34,221 nucleotides of DNA, from assembly GCA_018829775.1 (NCBI GenBank), contig JAHJTL010000020.1, forward strand, positions 1 to 34,221, given 5' to 3'. Shown here piece after piece: positions 1-7,639 of the stretch (positions are counted from its first letter, which is position 1; the number at the start of each line of letters is the position of its first letter). A program made the position numbers and the translations under genes. This DNA comes from Chloroflexota bacterium (lineage in GTDB: Bacteria > Chloroflexota > Dehalococcoidia > Dehalococcoidales > RBG-16-60-22). The notes below the pieces were generated by a model. That model searched no databases. It was not told where the DNA came from and saw only the letters and a list, made by a program, of their open reading frames with translations.

Positions 1-1110
1 CGCTACCTTTACTTCTTCCTCCACTTCAGGGACGGGTGCGAGAGCTGCCTCGGCTTCTTCAGGCAGCAACTTGGCAATATCGGCAAGCTCTTCAGACACC
101 TTGATAAGGCGTTTTTTCAAAAGGGAAAGGAGCCCTGGTTCAATAGCTTCTTTCCCTTCAACCCTTTTTCCCACCCTGGCTTTATCGGCAACCTCTTTGA
201 CGGGCATATCCCCTTCCTCTGCTTCAATCTTTTTAACGACATCATCGAGCTCCCACCCCTCAACCGCCTCAGGATGTGCCACTCTCCCCGTAAGCCTAGT
301 GGCTATCCCCGTCTCACAGTAGGCTCCTGGGTCACGGAGCATGTGCTCTTTGAAGGCAGTTGGCTCCTCTTGGTAGCACGACCAAACAGCCTTCAGTAGT
401 ACTTGTGGGTCCATTTCGCCTATAAGGTCTACTAAAGTGACCTGCTTCCGAAACCGCTCGATGGCCTCTAATGATATATTGAAAAGATACGGAGTCACGG
501 CCTGAGAGCCAATGATGGTGCGCTCTTCGTTGATGCCGTTGACGAGAAGGGCCTTAACGGCACTGCCTGCCTGATGCCCTGCCACCTCCTCACCGCAAAG
601 AACCAGATAGCGAACATTTGGGTTACCCACCACATTACAAATGATTTTTTCTATCCCGATGTTCTCAGTTTGCAGTGTGCCCGATAACGCCGCGCCTGTT
701 TCAATGGGCACTCTCACCAGCTTCTCAATTTCTGGCGGGATGCTTTGCACCTCCGGTGGCAACGTTCCGTAAGGCGCATTTAGCAACACCACCACGGCCA
801 CTGGTGAGTAATCGTTCCCGCGTAGAAAACAACCTTCTTCTGCGGGATAGTCTACTATCGGTGGCACTTTCAGCATCTCAGCCACCGGCACCTTTTTCTT
901 AATGGTGGCTTTCAGGGTCTCGGCATCTCCGTCCAGTTGAACAATCTCGCAATTTTCTGCGGCTACGATTTTTTCCATCGTCTCCTGAAGCGGAGCATAG
1001 AACATGACCTCTATGGCGCTGTCAACCGCCAAATCCTTCAGGTATTGACCAATACCTGCCTCTTCCAGTCAGCAGCTGGTTCTTTTGTCCTGTAGTTCGA
1101 GCAGACTCAT
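1..1110 (-). CDS. MtrA-like corrinoid methyltransfer protein, candidate selenoprotein (partial, runs off left edge)
   Basis: Reading the minus strand from ATG 1110, the frame is open for 370 codons to the window edge except for one TGA at codon 14 (1071-1069). Codons about 85-270 match the MtrA family (methyl-H4MPT:CoM methyltransferase subunit A): TENIGIEK, a NPNVRYLVLCG strand, and GHQAG with His179 at the position of the cobamide-ligating histidine of MtrA, then EAIERFRKQ. A Glu/Ala/Pro-rich tail follows. The ATG has a CGGAGG Shine-Dalgarno 9 nt upstream, and the frame is the same on both sides of the TGA. I therefore annotate through it as Sec14 (preceding residue Cys13). If the TGA is a real stop, the protein would start at TTG 1032 or ATG 1005, both with poor ribosome sites. 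In archaea MtrA carries the methyl-corrinoid; here it is presumably a soluble bacterial methyl carrier in C1 metabolism. Family certain, selenocysteine likely, substrate unknown. Confidence 0.8.
1039..1071 (-). promoter_or_regulatory. In-frame UGA plus SECIS-like hairpin
   Basis: The TGA at 1071-1069 is followed, 10 nt later, by CAGGTATT-GGTC-AATACCTG (1058-1039): a perfect 8-bp stem with a GGTC tetraloop. The loop begins 18 nt after the UGA. In E. coli fdhF the SelB-binding loop also begins with GGUC 18 nt after its UGA (G23 and U24 counting the UGA as 1-3). Loop content, stem length and distance all fit the accepted bacterial SECIS rules. The lower stem of fdhF is not obviously present. selA/B/C/D are not in the window. 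Confidence 0.7.
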
Positions 1111-1480
1111 CTGACTAAGCCTCCGTTGGTAAGCATTCTACACCACCACGAGCTCTTTTTCAATCCGTTGCCCCTGTTCTCCGAAGGCCTCTCGCCTCAG
1201 CATCTCCAGCGCCCACCAGATGTGAGGCGCCAGTCTGAGACCTCGCCAGATTTTGGAAGCGGTGATAAGGCTGGCATAGAGCAGCTCAGACGGCAAAGTT
1301 GTACAAAGACATCCAGTTTACCGCTGCACAAAAAGCCAGAATGTGCAATTATGGATTGTTGAACCTGTGATTCCGTCTGTACAAGAGTTTCGCAACAACC
1401 TCAACCTTGAAGTCAATAATGGTAATTGCTACAATAGGTCTGGCCATCAACCCGAGTTAAGCACAAAGGGGGTGGAACTT
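1111..1480. other. Intergenic region between divergent mtrA-like and C_GCAxxG_C_C genes
   Basis: The mtrA-like ribosome binding site lies at 1120-1125 (minus). A 60-codon minus-strand open stretch (1138-1317) ends in TAG 27 nt before the mtrA-like ATG; it encodes a Trp/Arg-rich peptide that I do not recognise, has no credible start, and may be a degraded gene tail. A plus-strand promoter sits at 1407-1435. Nothing else was recognised. Confidence 0.4.
1407..1435 (+). promoter_or_regulatory. Sigma-70-type promoter for C_GCAxxG_C_C gene
   Basis: TTGAAG (1407-1412), 17-nt spacer, TACAAT (1430-1435). This predicts a transcript start near 1442 and a short leader to the ATG at 1481. Confidence 0.5.
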
Positions 1481-1981
1481 ATGGCGAATAAAGCTGCCGA
1501 AAAAGCTTATGAACTTGGCAAGCACTATGAAAAGACCTATCGAGGCTGCAGTCAGTGCGTGATTGCCGCGCTCCAGGATGTTTTCGACGTCAGAAACGAC
1601 GACATTTTCAAGTCGGCCACGGGGCTTTCCGGAGGCTCGGCGTTGTCAGGCGAGGGCGGCTGCGGCGCCTATGTCGGCGCCCTCATGGTCCTGGGCCATC
1701 TGGTAGGCCGGGAGAGGGACAATTTCGCCGACCCTGAAGGGGTTCGTTTCACGACCCACAAGCTGTCGAGGGAATTTTTCAACAAATTCATCGACAAATA
1801 CGGTTCCATCGTCTGCCGCAATATCCAGACCAAGGTGCTGGGCCGGTACTACTATCTGGCCGACCCGCAGGAATTCCAGAAATTCCATGATGCCGGCGCC
1901 CATGATATCCACTGTCCGGAAGTCGTGGGCAATGCGGCGCGTTGGATGGCGGAAATCATACAGGACGCCAAACTGGTTTAA
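1481..1981 (+). CDS. C_GCAxxG_C_C family redox protein
   Basis: A 166-aa protein of the putative redox-active family named for its cysteine pattern. Visible cysteines are Cys23 and Cys26 (CSQC), Cys61 in the GCGAYVG motif, Cys112 and Cys145, so the signature is complete. Such proteins are thought to bind a metal or take part in thiol/selenol redox chemistry; no reaction has been settled. The ATG at 1481 is chosen over an upstream in-frame ATG (1343) because it follows GGGGGTGG at good spacing and because family homology begins there. It stands alone behind its own promoter, and its stop overlaps by 4 nt the stop of the converging RraA-like gene. Some members of this family use selenocysteine; this one has Cys at every position. 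No signal peptide, so cytoplasmic. Confidence 0.85.
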   Translation: MANKAAEKAYELGKHYEKTYRGCSQCVIAALQDVFDVRNDDIFKSATGLSGGSALSGEGGCGAYVGALMVLGHLVGRERDNFADPEGVRFTTHKLSREFFNKFIDKYGSIVCRNIQTKVLGRYYYLADPQEFQKFHDAGAHDIHCPEVVGNAARWMAEIIQDAKLV

Positions 1982-2700
1982 CCGGGCAGGTCTTCCCGCT
2001 GCCAGGCCGCTTTTATCTGGGCAAACGTTTTCGCCGCCAGAACCTTGTCAGCGCGCTCCTGCTCTTTGGCGGTAAAAACATCGATGGTCCGGCAAATATC
2101 AGCCAGTTTATCTGCCGGGAATTTCACGGCACCGTTTTCGTCCATATGCACGATATCACCGGGGGCAACATCCATTGCGGCCACGGATACAGGAACGTTA
2201 ATGGCACTTATCGCCATTTCACCATGTCCCGGCGTTATACCTGTGGTGAGATACTGCATCTCCAAAGGCCGTATTTCATCGATATCCCTGGTCGGGCCGT
2301 CGGTTACTACCCCCACCACTCCACAGGCCTTGAGGGCGATAGTCAATTGACCTCCCGCCAGGCCTACTTTGGGCTTTATCTCGGGTGGGAAGTCCTGCTT
2401 GATGACGAGGATTGTCGGTTTTTTCGCTTTCGCAATCGTTTCATACAGGTCGATGATAGACCAGCGCTGGTAAGTGGGGTTGGGCAAGGCGAAGGTCACC
2501 GTCACGGCATATCCAATCCTTGCGCTCAACTCAGGAAAGAGGCAGCGGACTGACTGGTCGGTGTACCAGTTCTGACGCCAGGGCTCGTAAAGTCCCAGAC
2601 AGAGCGGGTTGTTCGGATACGTGGCGACGATATTGGTGACTGAGGGGGTATTGAAGCCACATAATTTTTCCAGCATTTCCTTTTCTGATAGCTCAGGCAT
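1978..2700 (-). CDS. RraA family protein (aldolase/decarboxylase-like)
   Basis: A 240-aa protein of the RraA/HMG-aldolase fold, historically mis-named dimethylmenaquinone methyltransferase. The core stretch around residues 115-141 has the GG-x-x-T...KACGVVGVVTDGPTRD signature, including the Asp and Arg that in characterised 4-hydroxy-4-methyl-2-oxoglutarate/oxaloacetate enzymes bind the divalent metal and substrate carboxylate. The protein is longer than E. coli RraA (about 160 aa), with about 60 extra N-terminal residues, closer to the catalytic aldolase/decarboxylase branch than to the RNase E inhibitor. Probable reaction: retro-aldol cleavage or decarboxylation of a short oxoacid; the substrate cannot be read from sequence. 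Monocistronic, divergent from the gamma-glutamyltransferase gene. Confidence 0.8.
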   Translation of the reverse strand: MPELSEKEMLEKLCGFNTPSVTNIVATYPNNPLCLGLYEPWRQNWYTDQSVRCLFPELSARIGYAVTVTFALPNPTYQRWSIIDLYETIAKAKKPTILVIKQDFPPEIKPKVGLAGGQLTIALKACGVVGVVTDGPTRDIDEIRPLEMQYLTTGITPGHGEMAISAINVPVSVAAMDVAPGDIVHMDENGAVKFPADKLADICRTIDVFTAKEQERADKVLAAKTFAQIKAAWQREDLPG

Positions 2701-2791
2701 ATTCTCTCCTTTCCGTTTATTTCAACAATAGCCGTCCCATATTCTAACCCAATCGCACCTCGTTTTCCAAAAACATTGAAAATATCGGTCT

Positions 2792-2821
2792 TTGGAAAGG
2801 GGTCGGGACTGGTGTTATTAT
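2792..2821 (+). promoter_or_regulatory. Possible promoter for gamma-glutamyltransferase gene
   Basis: TTGGAA (2792-2797), 18-nt spacer, TATTAT (2816-2821), about 48 nt before the ATG at 2869. The gene has an AGAGGTG ribosome site. Moderate match only. Confidence 0.35.
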
Positions 2822-2868
2822 AGTAATGACGCTATTTAACCTGATAGAGGAGAAAAAGAGGTGAGCGC

Positions 2869-4479
2869 ATGAAATATCTATTTCCATCACGTCGTACTGC
2901 GGTGACGAGCACCGGTGGTATGGTAGCATCAAGTCAATATCTGGCAACGCAGGCCGGTGTGAGCATACTCCAGCAGGGCGGCAATGCGGTTGATGCCGCC
3001 GTCGCCACTGCCGCCGCCCTGAACGTCGTTGAGCCGATGATGACCGGCTTGGGTGGTGACCTCTTTGCCCTGGTATATCTCCATCAGAGCGGGGAATTGA
3101 AAGCCCTGAATGCCAGCGGACGCGCCCCGTATGCGGCCAGCCTGGAAAAGATGAGAGGGCTGGGCTTTGGAAAGTTGCCGGAAACGGGTATCCATACCGT
3201 CACCATCCCGGGGACATTGGACGGCTGGTGTACCCTGCTTGAATCATGTGGCACCATGAAACTGGACCAGGTGCTGGCTCCAGCCATTGCCCTCGCCGAG
3301 AAGGGATATCCGGTTACCGAGATAACGGCTAACCGATGGCAGGACAGCCAGCCAAAGCTGGGAAAGGATGCGGTTGCTGCCCGGACCTACCTGCTCAAGG
3401 GAAGGGCACCTGAACCCGGCGAAATATTCGTGCAACCTGACCTGGCGAGTACCCTGAAAAAAATCGCGCGTGAGGGGCGGGATGTCTTCTATCGGGGCGA
3501 AATCGCCGAGGCAATCATGGCCTGCTCTCAAAAGCACGGCGGACTGCTCGCCATGAAAGACCTGAACGACCATACCTCCGACTGGGTAACGCCCATCAGC
3601 ACGGATTACCGCGGATACGAGGTGTTCCAATGCCCGCCGAACGGGCAAGGTCTGGTTACGCTGCTCGCCCTGAACATGCTGGAAGGCTACGATATAAAGT
3701 CTATGGTGCACAACTCACCGGAATACCTGCATCTGCTGATAGAAGCGCTGAAGCTGGCTTTTGCCGATGCCGATAGATACGTCGCTGACCCCGATTTTGT
3801 TAGCATCCCTTTAAATCAACTGCTCGATAAAAAATACGCAGACAGTAGACGAAGCCTGATTCGTGGAGATAGGGCAGGGCAGAAGGTAAAGGCCGGTGTT
3901 CCAGATAAAGAAGGAGACACGGTTTATCTGGCGGCGACGGACAGAGATGGCAACAGCATCTCGCTGATAAACAGCCTGTACCAGGCCTTCGGCTCCGGCG
4001 TCGTTGTCGAGGGGGCGGGCATCTGCCTGCAGAATCGCGGCGCTCTATTTTCCCTTGAGAGCGACCATCCCAACTGCATCGCCCCGCACAAGCGACCGTA
4101 CCACACCATCATCCCGGCCATGGTCTTCAGGGATGGCAGGCTGTTTCTTACCTTTGGCGTTATGGGTGGCTTCATGCAGCCGCAGGGGCAGGTACAGGTG
4201 CTGCTCAATATCATCGATTTCGGCATGGACGTGCAGACAGCGCTGGACGCGCCGAGGTTCAGGTATATTTCAGCCAGCAATGAATGTGTCTTTGAACCGG
4301 GGATTCCGGACAACATCCTCCAGGCACTGGCGGAAAAGGGACACAGTGTCGCCCGTCTGAACGACCCCTACTCCCAGCAGTTCGGCGGGGGGCAGATAAT
4401 CATGGTGCATCCTGAGAACGGGGCGCTTATTGCCGGCTCTGACCCGCGTAAAGATGGCTGTGCCATGGGGACATGGTAG
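2869..4479 (+). CDS. ggt: Gamma-glutamyltransferase family (Ntn hydrolase)
   Basis: A 536-aa protein covering the whole GGT family fold: N-terminal large-subunit region (GGNAVDAAVATAAALNVVEP, residues about 37-56; GLGGD) and a C-terminal small subunit starting at the predicted autoprocessing/nucleophile threonine, Thr351 (GDT-VYLAATD). The oxyanion/binding segment NSLYQAFGSG and a C-terminal GADPRKDG-like motif (SDPRKDG) are present. The family cleaves gamma-glutamyl bonds (glutathione and relatives) or, in some branches, acylates cephalosporins or other amides. Unlike E. coli GGT there is no signal peptide (MKYLFPSRRTAVTS...), so the enzyme is predicted cytoplasmic. That fits the COG0405 proteins common in Chloroflexota and Actinobacteriota, whose true substrates are unknown. 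Start supported by an AGAGGTG site 5 nt upstream. Confidence 0.9.
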   Translation: MKYLFPSRRTAVTSTGGMVASSQYLATQAGVSILQQGGNAVDAAVATAAALNVVEPMMTGLGGDLFALVYLHQSGELKALNASGRAPYAASLEKMRGLGFGKLPETGIHTVTIPGTLDGWCTLLESCGTMKLDQVLAPAIALAEKGYPVTEITANRWQDSQPKLGKDAVAARTYLLKGRAPEPGEIFVQPDLASTLKKIAREGRDVFYRGEIAEAIMACSQKHGGLLAMKDLNDHTSDWVTPISTDYRGYEVFQCPPNGQGLVTLLALNMLEGYDIKSMVHNSPEYLHLLIEALKLAFADADRYVADPDFVSIPLNQLLDKKYADSRRSLIRGDRAGQKVKAGVPDKEGDTVYLAATDRDGNSISLINSLYQAFGSGVVVEGAGICLQNRGALFSLESDHPNCIAPHKRPYHTIIPAMVFRDGRLFLTFGVMGGFMQPQGQVQVLLNIIDFGMDVQTALDAPRFRYISASNECVFEPGIPDNILQALAEKGHSVARLNDPYSQQFGGGQIIMVHPENGALIAGSDPRKDGCAMGTW

Positions 4480-4536
4480 CTGTTTCCCCGCATTGTGTTT
4501 TCAGCACATGGCGGATTGAAAAAAATTATAAAGATA

Positions 4537-4564
4537 TTGACAATAGCTGAATTAGGGCTATAAT
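4537..4564 (+). promoter_or_regulatory. Consensus promoter for SnoaL-like gene
   Basis: TTGACA (4537-4542), 16-nt spacer, TATAAT (4559-4564): both hexamers are perfect consensus. Predicted transcript start about 4571, leaving a leader of about 125 nt before the ATG at 4696. Confidence 0.75.
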
Positions 4565-4609
4565 TAATGACACCTGTGGTGATATTACCTTAAGAACTGG
4601 TTGAGGTGA

Positions 4610-4681
4610 ATGGTGCAAATGAAGGCGCCGGTACCGCTCAGTATAAGTGTGGTTGCTGGCGTTTTTTTATTTAGTTCATAA
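4610..4681 (+). CDS. Possible 23-aa leader peptide
   Basis: A small frame ATG GTG CAA ATG AAG ... TAA inside the leader of the SnoaL-like gene, preceded by GAGGTGA. The second ATG (4619) is better spaced from it. The peptide has a hydrophobic second half (PLSISVVAGVFLF). Its coding sequence overlaps the attenuator hairpin and ends inside the ribosome site region of the next gene. It may be a translated regulatory uORF, a tiny membrane peptide, or chance. Confidence 0.25.
   Translation: MVQMKAPVPLSISVVAGVFLFSS
4611..4668 (+). terminator. Attenuator-like terminator with competing hairpin
   Basis: CGCCGGTA (4626-4633) pairs with TGCTGGCG (4654-4661, two G-T wobbles) and is immediately followed by seven T, giving an intrinsic-terminator shape between the promoter and the ATG at 4696. 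An alternative hairpin, TGGTGC (4611-4616) with GCGCCG (4625-4630), uses the same left arm and would exclude the terminator. Confidence 0.5.
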
Positions 4682-4695
4682 AGGAGGTAAATGAA

Positions 4696-5136
4696 ATGCC
4701 GGAAGAAAAAATCCCCTCTATCATGCGTGAGTTCGTCAAAACTATGTCGGATGGTGACGCGGAGAAGACGCTCGCCTACTTCGCTGAAGATGGCGTCTGG
4801 GTAAACCCCGGTGGCACTTTCAGAGGCAAAGATGAGATACGACGTTACACGGCATGCCTGTACGACCAGATGAAGGATATCAAAGTCAAGGAATGCGGTA
4901 ACGGCATCATTGTCCAGGGAAATAAGGCCTTTTTTGAGCATGAGATAACCGGTACCATGGGGGGCAAAAAGGCAACCATCCTGGCTATGTGTGCCTATGA
5001 GTTTGAAGGTGAGAAAATCAAAGAGACCAGGACAACCTACGATAGGCTTGCTATGGCACAGCAGGCAGTCAAGGGCTGGCTGCCCAAGATGATGGTCAAT
5101 CTGATTGCCAAGCAGGCGGAGAAGGGTCTACGCTAA
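4696..5136 (+). CDS. SnoaL-like / NTF2-fold protein
   Basis: A 146-aa protein of the SnoaL/limonene-epoxide-hydrolase-like cone fold: N-terminal helices (REFVKTMSDGDAEKTLAYFAEDGVWVNPGGTFRGKDEI), then alternating strands with the typical V..GNKAFFEHEITGT and MCAYEFEGEKIKETRTTYD segments, plus a C-terminal helix. Members are small isomerases, hydrolases or ligand-binding proteins; catalytic identity cannot be assigned. Excellent AGGAGGT ribosome site 7 nt before the ATG. It is transcribed from a perfect-consensus promoter through an attenuator-like leader, so its expression is probably conditional. It converges with the epimerase gene, with only 6 nt between the stops. Confidence 0.75.
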   Translation: MPEEKIPSIMREFVKTMSDGDAEKTLAYFAEDGVWVNPGGTFRGKDEIRRYTACLYDQMKDIKVKECGNGIIVQGNKAFFEHEITGTMGGKKATILAMCAYEFEGEKIKETRTTYDRLAMAQQAVKGWLPKMMVNLIAKQAEKGLR

Positions 5137-5142
5137 TTAATT

Positions 5143-6111
5143 TCAGGCCAATCCGTAGAACTCGGGTCTGGTGCGCACCTCATTGATGAAGTCGGCCACC
5201 ATGTCTTCCAGATTGTTGAACAGTGGCTGCCAGCCCCATTCCTCACGTGCCCGGCTATCATCTATCGTCTTCATGGTCTGGTTCTTATGGAATGCCATGA
5301 CCACCGGGTCCGGCTTGTAGGTGACCTTGAGGTCGGGGATGAATTTCTTGATGGTGAGCTCCAGTTCCTTGGCCGTAGGCGCCGGCGAGAATTCGCTGAT
5401 GTTATAACAGACCGTCTTGATATTCTCCCCGGGTGCCTCATAGAGCAGCAATGTGGCGTGGATGGCATCTTTGAAGTAGGTGAGGGGACTATATGCGTCC
5501 TCGGTGACAAAGCACTCATATGGCCTGCCGAGGGCGGCGTTTTCAATCATCCAGGCATTGTACTGGACAATCCCCGGCGTCTTTACCCCCGGGCCGATAA
5601 CCCCGCAGTAACGCAGGCTGCGAAAGTCAAGGTCGAACCGGCGGCGGTAGAACCTGCCGAGGAGCTCGCCGTAGACCTTGCTCGCACCGTACATAGTAAT
5701 CGGCCGCTGCAGGGTTGTGTCGGTAATGACCTCACCCGTATCCAGACCGTAGGAGGCGATGCTGCTGGGAAAGATAACCTTCTTCACCCCGAAAAGCCGG
5801 GCGGCCTCCAGTACGTACATGATGCCGGCAACGTTGGTCTGGAATGAGCCCCAGGGATTTCCCTCCGAGGGAACACTGAGCATGGCACCGAGATGGAAGA
5901 TATCTTCCACCTTATTATCTTTGACCACATTCATCACTTCAGGCCAGACTTTAAGGTCGCCCTGAATGATTTTGACATTGTCCTTTATATCGGCCACGCG
6001 TTCCGGCCTGACAGCAATATCGAACAGGATAACATCCTGCCCTTTGGCTACAAGCTCATGCGCCAATCCGACGCCGATAAAACCCATGCCTCCGGTGATA
6101 AGTATTGGCAT
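5143..6111 (-). CDS. NAD-dependent epimerase/dehydratase (extended SDR)
   Basis: A 322-aa extended short-chain dehydrogenase. The Rossmann motif GGMGFIG is at residues 7-13, the active-site pair is YGASKVYGE (Tyr-x3-Lys), with an upstream SSIASYG serine. The overall pattern (ITD..L.RP.TMYGASK; FRSLRYCGVIGPG) resembles the UDP-sugar epimerase/L-threonine 3-dehydrogenase branch. NAD cofactor is implied by an acidic residue (FDIA) after strand 2. Last gene of a four-gene minus-strand operon, 37 nt behind the UroD-like gene. A GGAGG lies 11 nt before the ATG. Substrate unknown; in this context possibly a small hydroxy- or amino-acid rather than a nucleotide sugar, because no glycan genes are near. 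Confidence 0.85.
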   Translation of the reverse strand: MPILITGGMGFIGVGLAHELVAKGQDVILFDIAVRPERVADIKDNVKIIQGDLKVWPEVMNVVKDNKVEDIFHLGAMLSVPSEGNPWGSFQTNVAGIMYVLEAARLFGVKKVIFPSSIASYGLDTGEVITDTTLQRPITMYGASKVYGELLGRFYRRRFDLDFRSLRYCGVIGPGVKTPGIVQYNAWMIENAALGRPYECFVTEDAYSPLTYFKDAIHATLLLYEAPGENIKTVCYNISEFSPAPTAKELELTIKKFIPDLKVTYKPDPVVMAFHKNQTMKTIDDSRAREEWGWQPLFNNLEDMVADFINEVRTRPEFYGLA

Positions 6112-6148
6112 ACCTGTATCAGCCTCCGTCCTGGTTCAGTGGTATCGC

Positions 6149-7324
6149 CTATTCCGGTAATTTGTCCTTACCGGCTATTTCCCTCAGCAGGTTAATGTAG
6201 TAACGAAAGCCTGCCAGAGGCACGTCAGGTGGTACCACGTGGTCGAGACAGGGGAAGTAGCCGCCGGTCTCCACAAGATAGGGCACTTTGGACATTACCT
6301 CTTCGTGTATGGCGTCCTTACCTTTAGTAAATACCCGCTTATCGATATTGCCGCCGAGGATGATATCTTTGCCGTACTTCTTCCTCCACACAGCGCCGTC
6401 CATCCGGGAGGCCACCTCTAACGGCCACGGGAAATTGACACCGACCTCCATCCAGAGAGGTATCAGTTCGTCGATATTGCCGTCGCTGTCCACGTGGAGG
6501 ATGTCCACCCCCTGGCTGCGGAGATAGTCGGTGACCTGACGGTAGCGCGGCATCTCGAACTTGCGGAACATATCCGGCGAAATCAGGGGGCCGCTCTTGT
6601 AGGCCATGTCTTCCCAGAAACGAACGCAGTCGATTTTCATGTCCTTCAGTACCCGCTTGGCCACTTCCAAATCAAGATAGAGCACCTGGTCCATCATATC
6701 CTCAACCAGCTTGGGGTCGTCATAGAACATGTAGAGCAACTGCTCCAGGCCGGTCCACTCACGCAGCACGCCGAAGAAACCCTCCAGCAGGAGCATGGTG
6801 GGGACGTCCTCACGATTTCTTTGCTCCACATACTCATCCCAGGGTGAGGGCCAGCGTTCGGGAGTGTGTGGGTCAAGGCGTTTTTTGTATTCATTCCAGG
6901 TGGCCCTGTCCTTGACGGGGCGGTCCAGATATTTGGGCATGCGCCAGGGGTGCTCTTTGGAGACCTCAACTAACGAGCCACCATAGGTTGTTTCCACACG
7001 GTGGCGCTCGTCTTCCCGGATAACCTTGATTTCAAAGACGGGCATGACCGGCGGGGTAACGTGATAAGCGCCCAGGCTCTGCGCAGAAGCAATCGCCTTT
7101 AAATCAGAGCGGTTATGTTCCGAAATGATTTCCTGCAGGCCATGGAGGTGTTCAAATCCGAAGTATTCGTTAAGACCTTCCTGTGTTCTAATTGATTCCG
7201 GTGCGCCCTGCTTAATCCATTCGTCGAGCGTGTCTGCCCAGCAGCGGTGAAACCAGTCCATGACCATGAAATCGCCCAACCTCTCCCCGCGGCAGATAGC
7301 CTTAAAGCGCTCACGATCGGTCAT
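6149..7324 (-). CDS. Uroporphyrinogen decarboxylase (UroD)-family protein
   Basis: A 391-aa TIM-barrel protein of the UroD/MtaA superfamily (COG0407), which includes haem-pathway UroD and cobamide-dependent methyltransferases acting on CoM or THF. Beginning MTDRERFKAICRGE, with the middle block FFGVLREWTGLEQLLYMFYDDP and the C-terminal GGNIDKRVF. In MtaA/MtbA-type enzymes zinc is bound by His-x-Cys and a distal Cys; here the equivalent block reads HVDSDGN (His277, Asp279) with Cys359 in GYFPCLDH. The canonical His-x-Cys is therefore changed to His-x-Asp while the distal Cys is kept. I infer a methyltransferase-like or decarboxylase-like role, not haem synthesis. Ribosome site GGTAGGTG; third gene of the operon. 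An MtrA-like corrinoid protein about 5 kb away is a possible partner. Confidence 0.8.
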   Translation of the reverse strand: MTDRERFKAICRGERLGDFMVMDWFHRCWADTLDEWIKQGAPESIRTQEGLNEYFGFEHLHGLQEIISEHNRSDLKAIASAQSLGAYHVTPPVMPVFEIKVIREDERHRVETTYGGSLVEVSKEHPWRMPKYLDRPVKDRATWNEYKKRLDPHTPERWPSPWDEYVEQRNREDVPTMLLLEGFFGVLREWTGLEQLLYMFYDDPKLVEDMMDQVLYLDLEVAKRVLKDMKIDCVRFWEDMAYKSGPLISPDMFRKFEMPRYRQVTDYLRSQGVDILHVDSDGNIDELIPLWMEVGVNFPWPLEVASRMDGAVWRKKYGKDIILGGNIDKRVFTKGKDAIHEEVMSKVPYLVETGGYFPCLDHVVPPDVPLAGFRYYINLLREIAGKDKLPE

Positions 7325-7364
7325 TTTTCACCTACCCTAATAGCATTAATAAAAAAAATAGCAA

Positions 7365-7601
7365 CTACAACTCGCCCTGCACCAGAGTCTCCGTGTCCTG
7401 GACGCCCTGAATGCCGCGGATTTCACCGATAATTATACGGGAAAGCTCGAAAAGGCTCTTCGCTTCGGTGGTGGCAATGGCATCCCAATGTCCGAAAACT
7501 AGGTCGACTTCAGATACACCGGGAATGGCGCGAATTCGTGATAGGGCATCAGACTCCAGGCCGGGGACAAGTTTTATGAGCAAATACCCTTTTATCATCA
7601 C
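7365..7601 (-). CDS. Stand-alone Lrp/AsnC ligand-binding (RAM) domain protein
   Basis: A 78-aa protein consisting only of the effector-binding RAM domain of Lrp/AsnC regulators (KGYLLIKLVPGLESDAL ... GVSEVDLVFGHWDAIATTEA ... IRGIQGVQDTETL), with no helix-turn-helix. Such stand-alone domains oligomerise and bind amino acids or other small molecules, and can modulate full-length Lrp proteins or enzymes. Second gene of the operon, 38 nt after the formyltransferase-like gene and 40 nt before the UroD-like gene. The start is uncertain between adjacent GTG/ATG/ATG codons (7604, 7601, 7598) because no strong ribosome site is present. Confidence 0.8.
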   Translation of the reverse strand: MMIKGYLLIKLVPGLESDALSRIRAIPGVSEVDLVFGHWDAIATTEAKSLFELSRIIIGEIRGIQGVQDTETLVQGEL

Positions 7602-7639
7602 CGTGCCATTATACTCCCGAGATATGGCATTGGCAAGCG

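Noticed and set aside
1006-1110. Frameshift as explanation of the early TGA in the mtrA-like gene
   Set aside because: Both other frames hit stops within a few dozen codons around the site, while the same frame is coding-like on both sides; a single substitution or recoding fits better.
1942-2553. 203-codon plus-strand frame
   Set aside because: Shadow of the RraA-like gene on the other strand.
4490-4530. Terminator after ggt
   Set aside because: The imperfect CCGC...GCGG stem has internal mismatches and no T-run on the plus strand.
5287-5847. 186-codon plus-strand frame
   Set aside because: Antisense of the SDR epimerase.
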